Source: Sphingomonas sp. C3-2 (GTDB lineage Bacteria; Pseudomonadota; Alphaproteobacteria; Sphingomonadales; Sphingomonadaceae). From it: a stretch of DNA of 64,000 nt. The notes below the pieces were generated by a model. That model did not search any database, was not told the DNA's origin, and saw only the letters and a list, made by a program, of their open reading frames with translations. Numbering within the stretch: position 1 is the stretch's first letter; each line of letters begins with the position of its first letter. The translations under genes and the position numbers were made by a program. The DNA lies in NCBI RefSeq assembly GCF_033025475.1, contig NZ_CP130322.1, positions 1,841,001 to 1,905,000 on the forward strand, given 5' to 3'. Positions 1 to 8,656 of the stretch are shown here, in pieces.

Positions 1-291
1 CACGAGCACGATCGGTCGGTCGGTGAGCGCCGCCACGATGAGGCCAGGAAAGCCCGCGCCCGATCCAAGGTCCATCCACGGCCCTGCGGGCGCATCCTTG
101 GCCTTGGGAACAAGCTGCGCGGAATCGACGATATGGCGCGCCCAGACATGCTCGCGCGTCGAGGCGGAGATCAGATTCTGCTTGTCGCCCTCCTCCAGCA
201 GGAAGGCGATGAACGCCTCGATCCGTTCCTCTGTTTCACGTGGAACAGCCAGATGATCGCGCAGCCAGGCGCGTGCTTCGTCTTCGGTCAT
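1..291 (-). CDS. rsmG: 16S rRNA (guanine-N7) methyltransferase RsmG, N-terminal part
   Basis: Only the first 97 codons are inside the window; the gene runs off the left edge. The translation begins [14 protein letters not shown] and contains the SAM-binding motif [10 protein letters not shown] at residues 74-83, which is the RsmG (GidB) signature. The family methylates G527 of 16S rRNA in the cytoplasm. The start is fixed by an ATGA overlap: the ATG at 291-289 shares bases with the mnmG stop at 290-288, so the two are translationally coupled. By conserved order parA and parB would be expected next, beyond the edge. Codons 15-20 contain a parS-like palindrome, so this stretch has a DNA-level role as well as coding. 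Confidence 0.93.
   Translation of the reverse strand, partial: MTEDEARAWLRDHLAVPRETEERIEAFIAFLLEEGDKQNLISASTREHVWARHIVDSAQLVPKAKDAPAGPWMDLGSGAGFPGLIVAALTDRPIVLV
232..247. other. parS: parS-like centromere site inside rsmG
   Basis: The 16 bases TGTTTCACGTGGAACA match the bacterial parS consensus (TGTTNCACGTGAAACA and its GTGGAACA variant); the arms are complementary except at one position. It lies within the rsmG reading frame. ParB binds such sites and spreads to build the segregation complex. A perfect copy lies at 2187-2202. Location next to the gid/par locus and about 9.6 kb from the proposed origin fits known parS placement. Confidence 0.8.
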
Positions 292-2147
292 ATGCTTGCT
301 GCCCGGCGGGCCTCGATCAGGATAGCGGAGAGCGCAGCCGGGGTGATCCCCCGCACGCGCGAGGCGGCGCCCAATGTTTCGGGACGCGCGGCCTCAAGCC
401 GTTCCTTCATTTCGTTCGAGAGCCCGGCGATGCCGCGATAGTTGATCGCTTCGCCGAGGCGGACGGAATCATTGGCGCGCAGCTCGCGAATCTCCGATTC
501 CTGGCGCGCGAGATAGGGCGCGTAATGCGCGTCCTCGGCGATCTCGTCGGCAAGGTCGGCGGCGACATCGGCGAATGCATCCGACACGCGGTCGATATCG
601 GCGCGGCCGACATCGGGGAAGCGCAGCCATTCATAGAGCGAGCGCTTCGACCCATCGGCCGATACCTTCGCGCCCGATTCGGCCATGCGCTGTGCGCTCA
701 CCACCTGCTGAAGCGAGCCGATCGCGCGGGTACGCTGCGCCTCGCGGGTCGCAAACCAGTCCCGCCGCGCTGCCCCGACACAGCCTGCGGCAATCCCGAT
801 TCCGGTGAGCCGCGTCGCACTGTTATCGGCGCGCAGCCGCAGACGATATTCGGCGCGCGCGGTGAGCATACGGTAGGGTTCGGTGATTCCCTGCAGCACA
901 AGGTCGTCGATCATCACGCCGAGATAGCTGTCGGCGCGGTCGAAGATCACCGCCCCCTGCCCCCCGACATGGCGCGCGGCGTTAAGCCCGGCGACAAGCC
1001 CTTGCGCGGCCGCCTCTTCATAGCCCGTCGTGCCGTTGATCTGCCCGGCGCAGAACAGCCCGTTCACCCCGCGCACCGCGAGCGACGATTCAAGCGCACG
1101 CGGGTCGATATGGTCATATTCGACCGCATAGCCCGGCTGAACGATCTCGACCTTTTCGAGCCCCTTCATGCTGCGGAGGAGATCGACCTGGATCTCGCGC
1201 GGGAGCGATGTCGAGACGCCGTTGGGGTAGACGAGCGGATCGTCGAGCCCTTCGGGTTCGAGGAAGATCTGGTGGCCATCGCGGTCGCCAAAGCGGACGA
1301 CCTTGTCCTCCAGCGAGGGGCAGTAACGCGGCCCGCGCGCGCCGATCGCGCCGGTATAGAGCGGCGAGCGATCGAGCGACGCGCGGATGATATCATGGGT
1401 CCGCTGGTTGGTGCGGGTGATCGCGCAGAAAAGCTGCGGCGCCACCCGGCCGGTGCTGAGCGGCGACATCGTCCAGTCGGCGTCATCGGTCGGCTGAATC
1501 TCGAGCGCCGCCCAATCGATCGTCCGCCCATCGAGACGCGGCGGTGTCCCCGTCTTGAGCCGCGAGATCGGAAGCTCGAGCGCGCGCAGCTGGTCGCCCA
1601 GAGTCTGCGCAGCCTCTTCCCCGATCCGGCCGCCGGGGGTGATAGACTCACCGCAGAACATCTTGGCGTTGAGGAAGGTGCCGGTGGCGAGCACGACGGC
1701 ACCGGCACCGAGCGTTTCGCCCGAGCCGAGCACCAGCCCTGTTACCGTCCGACTGTCATCCTCGGCAAAGCGCAGCGCGCTGGCTTCGGCCTCGATCACG
1801 GTCAGCCCGTCCTGCTCGGCGAGCATCTGCTGGATAGCGGCCTTGTAGCGTTTGCGATCGGCCTGAATGCGCGGCCCCTGGACCGCCGCGCCCTTGCTCA
1901 TGTTGAGCATTCGATAATGGATCGCGGCATGGTCGGCGGCGCGCCCGATCAGCCCGTCAAGCGCATCGACCTCGCGGACGAGATGCCCCTTGCCCAGTCC
2001 ACCAATGGCGGGATTGCACGACATCGCGCCGATCGCATCGGCGCGGAAGCTGACGAGCGCGACGCGCGCGCCGGTGCGGGCGGCCGCTGCGGCTGCCTCG
2101 CATCCGGCATGACCGCCGCCCACAACAATGACGTCGAAAAGCTGCAT
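288..2147 (-). CDS. mnmG: tRNA uridine-5-carboxymethylaminomethyl modification enzyme MnmG (GidA)
   Basis: This is a 619-residue FAD protein of the usual family length. It starts [15 protein letters not shown], with the dinucleotide-binding GGGHAG at residues 10-15, and carries the GidA-typical block [11 protein letters not shown] near residue 200. With MnmE it makes the cmnm5 modification of wobble uridine (U34) in tRNAs reading split codon boxes; the complex is cytoplasmic. It is the middle gene of a minus-strand run: mnmE lies 60 bp upstream, and the stop overlaps the rsmG start by four bases (ATGA). The gap to mnmE holds a perfect parS palindrome. Confidence 0.97.
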   Translation of the reverse strand: MQLFDVIVVGGGHAGCEAAAAAARTGARVALVSFRADAIGAMSCNPAIGGLGKGHLVREVDALDGLIGRAADHAAIHYRMLNMSKGAAVQGPRIQADRKRYKAAIQQMLAEQDGLTVIEAEASALRFAEDDSRTVTGLVLGSGETLGAGAVVLATGTFLNAKMFCGESITPGGRIGEEAAQTLGDQLRALELPISRLKTGTPPRLDGRTIDWAALEIQPTDDADWTMSPLSTGRVAPQLFCAITRTNQRTHDIIRASLDRSPLYTGAIGARGPRYCPSLEDKVVRFGDRDGHQIFLEPEGLDDPLVYPNGVSTSLPREIQVDLLRSMKGLEKVEIVQPGYAVEYDHIDPRALESSLAVRGVNGLFCAGQINGTTGYEEAAAQGLVAGLNAARHVGGQGAVIFDRADSYLGVMIDDLVLQGITEPYRMLTARAEYRLRLRADNSATRLTGIGIAAGCVGAARRDWFATREAQRTRAIGSLQQVVSAQRMAESGAKVSADGSKRSLYEWLRFPDVGRADIDRVSDAFADVAADLADEIAEDAHYAPYLARQESEIRELRANDSVRLGEAINYRGIAGLSNEMKERLEAARPETLGAASRVRGITPAALSAILIEARRAASI

Positions 2148-2186
2148 GGCCCAAACGCCTAGGTGAGCGCTGGCCCCAAGTCAAAA

Positions 2187-2202
2187 TGTTCCACGTGGAA
2201 CA
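2187..2202. other. parS: parS centromere site between mnmE and mnmG
   Basis: TGTTCCACGTGGAACA is a perfect 16-bp palindrome matching the alphaproteobacterial parS motif. It starts five bases beyond the mnmE stop in the 60-bp mnmE-mnmG gap, so it does not code. Its sister site is at 232-247. ParB loading at such sites near the origin drives chromosome segregation in this class (family knowledge). Its distance to the proposed origin DnaA boxes is about 7.7 kb. Confidence 0.85.
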
Positions 2203-2207
2203 TCGGA

Positions 2208-3497
2208 CTATTTGCCGATGCAGAAGCGTCCGAAAAGCGCGTCGAGCATGTCCTCGGTCCCTGCGCGGCCGGTGAGGCGATCGAGCGCGCCGCGCGCATA
2301 GCGCAGATTTTCGGCGAGGATGAGCAGATCGTTGCTGCCCTCAAGCGTGGTGCAGCACGCGGCGAGCAGGTTGCGCTGGCGGGCGTTGAGCGCCAGCTCG
2401 CCCGGGCGCGGGAGCAGCGCATCGGCGCGGGTGGTGAGCTGATCGACGAGCGCGTCCATCCCCGCCCCTGTCCGCGCCGAAATCGCAATATCGGCATCGG
2501 CGGGCGCCGCTTCGCGCCCTTCGCGATCGGCCTGGGCGTGGATGCGTATCGTCTTGTCCGGCGCGGGCGAGGCCGATGCCTCGTCGAGCCAGAGCAGGAT
2601 ATCGCTCGCCTCGATCACCGCGCGCGCGCGGTCCATGCCGATGATCTCGATCTCGTCGCTGGTGGCGTCATGAAGTCCGGCGGTATCGCTGAACACGAAG
2701 GGACGCCCGGCAAGCGCGATCGGCACCTCGATAATGTCGCGCGTCGTCCCCGGCCGCGCCGAGACGATCGCTGCCTCGCGCCCGGCGAGCGCGTTGAGCA
2801 AGGTCGACTTGCCCGCATTGGGCGGACCGGCGAGCGCGACGCGAATGCCATCGCGCAGCCGCTCGGCCGAGGGTCGGTTGAGGAAGGTTTCGATCTCGGC
2901 GGACAGTGCCGCGATCTCGGCGGAGAGCGTCTTCGCCGCGCCCATATCCTCGTCGACGTCATCCTCGTCGGAAAAATCCAGCAGCGCCTCGACCCGCGCA
3001 GAGATCCCGAGCAACTGATCCTGCCACGCGCGCACGCGCGCGCTCAACCCGCCTTCGGCCATCGCCATCGCGCTCATGCGCTGCAGCTCGGTTTCGGCGA
3101 AGAGCAGATCGGACAAGCCTTCGGCCTCGGCGAGATCCATCCGGCCATTTTCAAACGCGCGCCGGGTAAAGGCACCGGGCTCGGCGGGCATCAGCCCCTC
3201 GACCCGGCCAAGCACTTGGAGCACACGCGCCACCACGGCCCGGCCGCCGTGCAGATGCAGCTCGGCCAGATCCTCGCCGGTCGCGGTCGCCGGCCCCGGA
3301 AACCAGAGCACCAGCGCCTGATCGAGCACGGCACCGTCGGCGGGATCGCAGAGCCGTGCCAGGCTCGCCTGACGCGGGCGCGGCAAACGGCCGGCGAGCG
3401 CGCGGACCGCATCGGCGGCGTGCGGCCCGCTGATCCGGACGATCGCGATGGCGGCGGGCGGCGCGCCGCTCGACAGGGCAAAGATGCTGTGCGTCAT
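2208..3497 (-). CDS. mnmE: tRNA modification GTPase MnmE (TrmE)
   Basis: This is a 429-residue protein, slightly shorter than the usual ~450. The N-terminal tetrahydrofolate-binding domain starts MTHSIFALSSGAPP. The embedded G domain has G1 GPPNAGKS (224-231), G2 PGTTRD (249-254) and G3 DTAGL (271-275), and the C-terminus ends with the catalytic CIGK motif. The G4 motif, normally NKxD, reads AQAD at residues 321-324, keeping only the aspartate; base specificity may therefore be relaxed or supplied differently. MnmE partners with MnmG in wobble uridine modification. The gene follows a DUF6489 gene by 16 bp and precedes mnmG. Confidence 0.96.
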   Translation of the reverse strand: MTHSIFALSSGAPPAAIAIVRISGPHAADAVRALAGRLPRPRQASLARLCDPADGAVLDQALVLWFPGPATATGEDLAELHLHGGRAVVARVLQVLGRVEGLMPAEPGAFTRRAFENGRMDLAEAEGLSDLLFAETELQRMSAMAMAEGGLSARVRAWQDQLLGISARVEALLDFSDEDDVDEDMGAAKTLSAEIAALSAEIETFLNRPSAERLRDGIRVALAGPPNAGKSTLLNALAGREAAIVSARPGTTRDIIEVPIALAGRPFVFSDTAGLHDATSDEIEIIGMDRARAVIEASDILLWLDEASASPAPDKTIRIHAQADREGREAAPADADIAISARTGAGMDALVDQLTTRADALLPRPGELALNARQRNLLAACCTTLEGSNDLLILAENLRYARGALDRLTGRAGTEDMLDALFGRFCIGK

Positions 3498-3513
3498 CGT
3501 CTTGGCTAAGGGC

Positions 3514-3750
3514 TTATTTCCGCGTACCGCCGATCTGGCCGAGCAGATCGCGCCAGAGATTCATCCCCGCCTCCCCCATCGGGGTCCAGTTGCGCATCAG
3601 CTGCTCGATCAGCTCGGGATTGATCGCCTTGCCGCCCAGCGCATCGACCAGCCCCGCGACATATTTTTCATGAACCGGCGACAGATCCGGCAAGCCCATG
3701 AAACGGCGGGCTTCTTCCGGCGTGCAATCGATCTCGACATTCACCTTCAT
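3514..3750 (-). CDS. DUF6489 family small protein
   Basis: This is a 78-residue protein starting MKVNVEIDCTPEEARRFMG and ending GQIGGTRK. The beginning and middle (TPEEARRFMGLPDL) look like the DUF6489 family seen in sphingomonads and relatives; its function is unknown to me. There is no signal peptide or membrane segment. I chose the start at 3750 rather than an upstream extension because the upstream frame reads as low-quality antisense of ogt and the conserved sequence begins here. It sits 16 bp before mnmE, so it likely leads the mnmE-mnmG-rsmG operon, divergent from ogt across 51 bp. Confidence 0.85.
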   Translation of the reverse strand: MKVNVEIDCTPEEARRFMGLPDLSPVHEKYVAGLVDALGGKAINPELIEQLMRNWTPMGEAGMNLWRDLLGQIGGTRK

Positions 3751-3801
3751 GGTGTTCTTCTCCGCTTGAGCAGCCGCGCGGCCCCCTGCTACGCTGCATC
3801 C

Positions 3802-4299
3802 ATGTCCTATGCCCCCGACCATGCCCGGATCGCAACGCCCATCGGCATGATCACGATCTGCGGCACGGCCGACAACCTCTCCGCGATCACGATAGAGTCC
3901 GGAATCGGCGAAGGCGAGGTGCAATCGCGGGCGCCTGCCGTCATGGCGGCCGTGGCGCAGCTGCGCGCCTATTTCGAGGGGCGGCTGCAGCATTTCGACC
4001 TGCCGCTCCTCCCGCTCACCACGCCGCGCGGCGAAGCGCTGCGCGCCAGCATCGCCGCCATCGGCTATGGCGAGACGATGAGCTACGGCGCGCTAGCAGC
4101 CAGCATCGGCTCGTCGCCCCGCGCGATCGGGCAGGCCTGCGCGCGCAATCCCTATCCGATCATCATCCCCTGCCACCGCGTGCTCGGCGCGGGCGGCGCG
4201 CTTGGCGCCTATAGCGCGGGGGCTGGGCCCGACACCAAGCAACAGCTACTCATCCACGAAAACCCCAACTTTGCGAAAGGCACCCTATGGGCATTATGA
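3802..4299 (+). CDS. ogt: methylated-DNA--protein-cysteine methyltransferase (Ogt/MGMT type)
   Basis: This is a 165-residue protein with the suicidal alkyl-acceptor motif PCHR at residues 123-126 (Cys124) and the downstream GGALGAYSAG segment of the MGMT active-site fold. The family removes O6-alkyl groups from guanine by transferring them to the cysteine. The start ATG at 3802 begins MSYAPDHARIATPIG; longer in-frame extensions would overlap the divergent DUF6489 gene. The stop overlaps the ATG of the next gene (ATGA at 4296-4299), suggesting a three-gene plus-strand operon with the hydrolase and quinone reductase. Confidence 0.92.
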   Translation: MSYAPDHARIATPIGMITICGTADNLSAITIESGIGEGEVQSRAPAVMAAVAQLRAYFEGRLQHFDLPLLPLTTPRGEALRASIAAIGYGETMSYGALAASIGSSPRAIGQACARNPYPIIIPCHRVLGAGGALGAYSAGAGPDTKQQLLIHENPNFAKGTLWAL

Positions 4300-4985
4300 C
4301 CACAGTCGAAACCCTTCATCACGACGGCAGCTTCCAGGCCTATGTCGCCGAACCGGCGGGCACGCCCAAGGCGGCAATCGTCGTGATTCAGGAGATCTTC
4401 GGCGTGAACCCCGGAATCCGCGCCAAGTGCGACGAATGGGCGGCGCAAGGCTATCTCGCCATCGCGCCCGATCTGTTCTGGCGCCTGCGCCCCGGAATCG
4501 AGCTCGATCCCGATGTCGAGGCGCAATTCCAGGAAGCGCTGGGCCTGTTCGGCCAGTTCGATCAGGACAAGGGAATCGAGGATATCGAAGCCACGATCCG
4601 CTTTGCACGTGAAAAGAGCGGCGGGCTCAAGGTCGGCTGCACCGGTTACTGCCTTGGCGGCCGGCTTGCCTTCATGACGGCGACGCGCACCGACATCGAT
4701 GCCTCGGTTGGCTATTACGGCGTTGGAATCGATGGCCTTCTTGGCGAAAAGCACGCCATCTCGCGCCCCGTGATGCTGCACGTGCCGACCGCCGATCATT
4801 TCGTCGACGCCGATGCGCAAAAGCGCATGCACGACGGGCTCGACGATCACCCCAAGGTGACGATCCACGACTATCAGGGCCTCGACCACGGCTTTGCCAC
4901 CCAGATGGGCAATCGCCGCCACGAGGAAGGCGCGCAGCTGGCCGATGGCCGCACCGCCGCCTTCTTCGCCGAGAATCTCGCTTGA
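4296..4985 (+). CDS. dienelactone hydrolase family protein
   Basis: This 229-residue cytoplasmic alpha/beta hydrolase has the DLH nucleophile elbow GYCLGG (Cys at about residue 119), followed by a TADHF aspartate near 167 and the YQGLDHGF histidine near 198. That gives the Cys-Asp-His triad of carboxymethylenebutenolidase-like enzymes. The early EIFGVN segment is also typical. The true substrate is not evident, since no aromatic ring-cleavage genes are nearby. I prefer the ATG at 4296, which overlaps the ogt stop as ATGA; an alternative ATG lies at 4287. The stop overlaps the TTG start of the next gene. Confidence 0.9.
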   Translation: MTTVETLHHDGSFQAYVAEPAGTPKAAIVVIQEIFGVNPGIRAKCDEWAAQGYLAIAPDLFWRLRPGIELDPDVEAQFQEALGLFGQFDQDKGIEDIEATIRFAREKSGGLKVGCTGYCLGGRLAFMTATRTDIDASVGYYGVGIDGLLGEKHAISRPVMLHVPTADHFVDADAQKRMHDGLDDHPKVTIHDYQGLDHGFATQMGNRRHEEGAQLADGRTAAFFAENLA

Positions 4986-5965
4986 GCGAGCATTACCGCC
5001 TTGTGATCCGCCAGCCCGGCGGGCCCGAAGCGATCGAGCGGGAGGTGTTCGACCTCCCGCCCGTTCCGGGGCCCGGCGAGGTGCGGATTCGCAATCGCGC
5101 GATCGGGCTCAACTTCATCGACGTCTATCACCGCATGGGGCTCTATCCCCTGCCCTATCCCGCCGGGCTCGGCCGCGAGGCGGCGGGTGTGGTCGAAGCG
5201 CTCGGACCCGGTGTCTCGGGTTTCGCGGTAGGCGACCGGGTCGGCTATCTGTTCGCCCCGGGTGGCACCTATGCCACGCACAGCATCGCCGCCGCCGACA
5301 GCCTGATCCGCCTGCCCGACGAGATTTCGGACGAAATGGCCGCAGCCGCGCTCCTGAAGGGGCTGACCAGCTGGATGCTGATCGAGAAATGCGCGCGCGT
5401 GGCGGCGGGACAGGCGGTGCTCGTCCATGCAGCCGCCGGCGGCGTGGGCAGCATCGCGGTGCAGTGGCTGAAGGCGATCGGTGCGGTCGCGATCGGCCAT
5501 GCGGGCAATGACGCCAAGGCGGCACGCGCCAAGGCGCTGGGCGCCGACCATGTGCTGAGCGGCGATTTCGCCGCGCTGGCTGCATCCGTACGCGCGCTTA
5601 CCGATGGTCGGGGCGTCTCTGCGGTGCTCGACGGTGTCGGGCGCGACAGCTGGCAGGCCTCGCTCGACAGCCTTGCGCGTCGTGGAACCATGGTCAGCTT
5701 CGGCAATGCCAGCGGCCCTGCCCCGGCGATCGAGCCGCTCGAACTCAGCCGGCGTGGATCGCTGATGCTCACCCGCCCCACGCTCGGCGATTTCATGGTC
5801 GATCCCGTCGAACGCCAGCAAGGCGCCGATGCGCTGTTCGGACATATCAAGAGCGGCGCGGTGACGATCGAGATCGGCCAGCGTTTCCCGCTGGCGGCGG
5901 CCGCAGAGGCACACCGGGCGCTTGAGGCACGTGAGACCACCGGATCGACGATCCTGCTGCCCTGA
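4982..5965 (+). CDS. quinone oxidoreductase (zeta-crystallin-like, MDR family)
   Basis: This 327-residue medium-chain dehydrogenase/reductase lacks the zinc ligands of alcohol dehydrogenases. The N-terminal GroES-like half contains NRAIGLNFIDVYHRMGLYP, which is the quinone reductase signature. The Rossmann half contains VHAAAGGVGSIAVQ for NADPH. The family reduces quinones by one electron with NADPH. The start is a TTG at 4982 that overlaps the preceding stop (TTGA); no better start is available without a gap. It is the last gene of the ogt operon and is followed by a strong bidirectional terminator. Confidence 0.92.
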   Translation: MSEHYRLVIRQPGGPEAIEREVFDLPPVPGPGEVRIRNRAIGLNFIDVYHRMGLYPLPYPAGLGREAAGVVEALGPGVSGFAVGDRVGYLFAPGGTYATHSIAAADSLIRLPDEISDEMAAAALLKGLTSWMLIEKCARVAAGQAVLVHAAAGGVGSIAVQWLKAIGAVAIGHAGNDAKAARAKALGADHVLSGDFAALAASVRALTDGRGVSAVLDGVGRDSWQASLDSLARRGTMVSFGNASGPAPAIEPLELSRRGSLMLTRPTLGDFMVDPVERQQGADALFGHIKSGAVTIEIGQRFPLAAAAEAHRALEARETTGSTILLP

Positions 5966-5994
5966 GCCCCCTCAAAACGGCAAATGCGCAAAGA

Positions 5995-6026
5995 AAAACG
6001 CCCCGGTAGCGATACCGGGGCGTTTT
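5995..6026. terminator. bidirectional intrinsic terminator
   Basis: A 14-bp perfect stem runs from 5995-6008 (AAAACGCCCCGGTA) to 6013-6026, with a four-base loop, and both ends carry A/T runs. It sits between the convergent quinone oxidoreductase and terC genes and can serve both. Confidence 0.93.
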
Positions 6027-6030
6027 CGTG

Positions 6031-6771
6031 TCAGAAGTTGGCGGTCAGCACCATCAACCCGACATCGGGATCAACGATCCCTTGGTAGATCATCTTGATC
6101 GCGACATAGACGATCACGGCCAGGCCGACATAAGCGATCCAGCGATAACGCTCGATATATTTGGCGATGATGTTCGCCGCGATACCCATGAGCGCGACCG
6201 AGAGGATGAGGCCGATGACGAGAATGCCCGGATGCTCGCGCGCGGCGCCCGCCACCGCGAGCACATTGTCGAGGCTCATCGACACATCGGCAACCGCAAC
6301 CGCCCAGGCGGCGGCGGCAAAGCTCTTGGCCGGCGCGATACCGCTATTTTCGTCGCCCTCCACCTCGGGCGAACCGGCATTGCCGGCCGTCACGGGATGA
6401 AGTTCGCGGTACATTTTCCACGCCACCCAGAGGAGGAGCAGACCACCCGCGAAGATCAGCCCGATAATGCCGAGCAGCCAGCTGACGACCAGCGCAAAGC
6501 CGATCCGCAGCACCAGCGCCGCGATGATACCGATCATGATGACCTTGCGGCGCTGTTCGGCGGGAAGCCCCGCTGCCAGCGCGCCGACCACGATCGCATT
6601 GTCGCCTGCAAGGACGAGATCGATCAGCAGAACCTGACCGAACGCCGCCAGCGCCGCGGGCGAGCCGATATTCGACAAATCGTTGAGGATATGCTGCCAG
6701 ATATCGGCAGGTGATCCGAGCCCGGCCCCCGCCGCAGCGGCGGCCGACGTCATGGCAATGAGTTCGTGCAT
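6031..6771 (-). CDS. TerC family integral membrane protein
   Basis: This 246-residue inner-membrane protein has about seven hydrophobic segments. It carries TerC-family signature stretches: QVLLIDLVLAGDNAIVVG near residues 46-63 and the matching second repeat VAVADVSMSLDNVLAVAG. The paired acidic residues in membrane helices (D..AGDNA and SLDN) are the conserved putative metal-ion ligands. Members (TerC, YjbE, Alx) are linked to tellurite resistance or manganese and other metal efflux; the specific substrate cannot be read here. The gene follows rho by 21 bp on the same strand and may be co-transcribed with it. Confidence 0.9.
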   Translation of the reverse strand: MHELIAMTSAAAAAGAGLGSPADIWQHILNDLSNIGSPAALAAFGQVLLIDLVLAGDNAIVVGALAAGLPAEQRRKVIMIGIIAALVLRIGFALVVSWLLGIIGLIFAGGLLLLWVAWKMYRELHPVTAGNAGSPEVEGDENSGIAPAKSFAAAAWAVAVADVSMSLDNVLAVAGAAREHPGILVIGLILSVALMGIAANIIAKYIERYRWIAYVGLAVIVYVAIKMIYQGIVDPDVGLMVLTANF

Positions 6772-6792
6772 GATGGCGATCCCGGTTGCGGC

Positions 6793-8049
6793 TTACTGAT
6801 TCATCGAATCGAAGAAGTCTTCGTTGGTCTTCGAATCCTTCATCTTGTCGAGCAGGAACTCCATCGCATCGATGGTGCCCATCTGCATGAGGATGCGACG
6901 CAGCACCCACATCTTCGACAGCTTCGCCTTGTCGACCAGCAGTTCTTCCTTGCGGGTGCCCGACTTGCCGACGTCGAGCGCCGGGAAGATGCGCTTGTCC
7001 GCAACCTTGCGGTCGAGCACGATTTCCGAGTTACCGGTGCCCTTGAATTCTTCGAAGATCACTTCGTCCATGCGGCTGCCGGTATCGATGAGCGCGGTCG
7101 CGATGATCGAAAGCGAACCGCCTTCCTCGATATTGCGCGCGGCACCGAAGAAACGCTTGGGGCGCTGGAGCGCGTTGGCGTCGACACCGCCGGTCAGCAC
7201 CTTGCCCGACGAGGGCACCACGGTGTTGTAGGCGCGGCCGAGACGGGTGATCGAATCCAGAAGGATCACGACGTCCTTCTTGTGCTCGACGAGGCGCTTG
7301 GCCTTTTCGATCACCATTTCGGCGACCTGGACGTGGCGCTGCGCGGGTTCGTCGAAGGTCGAGGAAATGACCTCGCCGTTCACCGAACGCTGCATGTCGG
7401 TCACTTCCTCGGGGCGTTCGTCGATCAGCAAGACGATCAGGAACACTTCGGGGTGGTTGTCGGTGATCGCCTTGGCGATGTTCTGCAGCAGCACGGTCTT
7501 ACCGACGCGGGGCGGTGCGACGATCAGCGCGCGCTGGCCCTTGCCCTGCGGCGCGACGATATCGATCACGCGCGCCGACTTGTCCTTGACGGTCGGGTCG
7601 AGCGTGTCGAGCACCAGCTTCTGCTCGGGGTAGAGCGGGGTGAGGTTGTCGAAGTTGACGCGGTGGCGCACGGCGTCGGGATCGTCGAAATTGACCGAGA
7701 CGAGCTTGGTCAGCGCGAAATAGCGTTCGCCGTCCTTGGGGCCGCGGATTTCGCCTTCGACGGTGTCGCCGGTGCGCAGGCCGAACTTGCGGACCTGGTT
7801 GGGCGAGACATAAATGTCGTCGGGGCCGGCGAGATAATTGGCATCGGGGCTGCGCAGGAAGCCGAAGCCGTCCTGGAGCACCTCGATCGTGCCCATACCC
7901 ATGATCTGGGTACCGTTCTCGGCCTCCACCTTCAGGATCGCGAACAGCAAATCCTGTTTGCGCAGGGTCGATGCGCTTTCAACACCCAGCTTTTCGGCCA
8001 GCTCAACCAGCTCGGCGGGCGACTTCTTCTTGAGATCTTTTAAATGCAT
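6793..8049 (-). CDS. rho: transcription termination factor Rho
   Basis: This 418-residue protein has typical Rho length and order. An N-terminal helical domain ([20 protein letters not shown]) is followed by the RNA-binding cold-shock-like domain with [13 protein letters not shown] (residues 61-73) and the hexameric RecA-like ATPase with Walker A APPRVGKT (178-185). Rho is the ATP-dependent RNA translocase that ends transcription. A 160-bp leader separates it from hemJ. This leader contains three GANTC sites within 46 bp (8054, 8065, 8095). Rho next to hemE and the origin matches the Caulobacter-type ori region. Confidence 0.97.
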   Translation of the reverse strand: MHLKDLKKKSPAELVELAEKLGVESASTLRKQDLLFAILKVEAENGTQIMGMGTIEVLQDGFGFLRSPDANYLAGPDDIYVSPNQVRKFGLRTGDTVEGEIRGPKDGERYFALTKLVSVNFDDPDAVRHRVNFDNLTPLYPEQKLVLDTLDPTVKDKSARVIDIVAPQGKGQRALIVAPPRVGKTVLLQNIAKAITDNHPEVFLIVLLIDERPEEVTDMQRSVNGEVISSTFDEPAQRHVQVAEMVIEKAKRLVEHKKDVVILLDSITRLGRAYNTVVPSSGKVLTGGVDANALQRPKRFFGAARNIEEGGSLSIIATALIDTGSRMDEVIFEEFKGTGNSEIVLDRKVADKRIFPALDVGKSGTRKEELLVDKAKLSKMWVLRRILMQMGTIDAMEFLLDKMKDSKTNEDFFDSMNQ

Positions 8050-8178
8050 ATGGGATTCCGAATGGAGTCTGGGAGTGAATTCCGCAGGAAATGAGACTCG
8101 ATTACTGGATAGAAAACCCTGCGCGAACGGCAGAGTGGTCCGACAGGCGTTAAGCGGCCTGCCGGATCAAGTCAAGCA

Positions 8179-8194
8179 AGCGCCCGAAGGCGCT
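8179..8194 (-). terminator. UUCG-tetraloop hairpin after hemJ
   Basis: On the minus strand a six-bp stem AGCGCC/GGCGCT closes a TTCG tetraloop (a C-UUCG-G cap, known to be exceptionally stable). It lies 16 bp past the hemJ stop. Only a weak T-rich tail follows (TTGCTTGACTTG), so it may end the hemE-hemJ transcript or stabilise its 3' end. Confidence 0.5.
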
Positions 8195-8209
8195 CGACAG
8201 AATGAGGAG

Positions 8210-8656
8210 TCAGAAGGGACGAACGACCGCGAGGATCACGATCACCGCGGCGGCAACACCGGGCACTTCGTTCCACATGCGCAGCTTCTTGTCCGAAAAG
8301 GCGCGTTCGCCGCGCGCCAGCTTTTTCGCATAGCCGACCGTCCAGCCATGATAGCCGCTGAGCAGCAGCACAAAAAGCAGCTTGGCGTGGAACCAGCCTT
8401 GCGAAAACATGCCGCCATTCAGCGCGAGCACGATCCCGAGCACCCAGACGACGATGAGCGAAGGGTTCAGGATGATGTTCTTCAGCCGGCGCTCCCGCTC
8501 GATCCAGCGCGCATCCTCGGGCGAGCCGACAGGGGCTTCCTGATGATAGATGAAGAAGCGCGGCATCATGAACAGCCCCGCCATCAGGAAGATGGCGAAG
8601 ATGATGTGCGCGGCCTTCACCCACAGCCATAGATTGCCCAGAAAACCTTCCATCAT
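8210..8656 (-). CDS. hemJ: protoporphyrinogen oxidase HemJ (CopD-like membrane protein)
   Basis: This 148-residue protein has about four membrane segments. It includes the family features WVKAAHIIFAIFLMAG near the N-terminus, with the conserved histidine in KAAH, then RFFIYHQE and RMWNEVP. HemJ is the oxygen-independent-type alternative to HemG/HemY and oxidises protoporphyrinogen IX to protoporphyrin IX in the inner membrane. Coupling supports the call: its ATG overlaps the hemE stop as ATGA, giving a two-gene heme operon. The older annotation for this family is CopD or UPF0093. Confidence 0.9.
   Translation of the reverse strand: MMEGFLGNLWLWVKAAHIIFAIFLMAGLFMMPRFFIYHQEAPVGSPEDARWIERERRLKNIILNPSLIVVWVLGIVLALNGGMFSQGWFHAKLLFVLLLSGYHGWTVGYAKKLARGERAFSDKKLRMWNEVPGVAAAVIVILAVVRPF

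Noticed and set aside
240-2162. 640-codon open frame on the plus strand opposite mnmG
   Set aside because: GC-rich codon structure of mnmG leaves a long antisense frame; its translation has no domain and mnmG is unambiguous.
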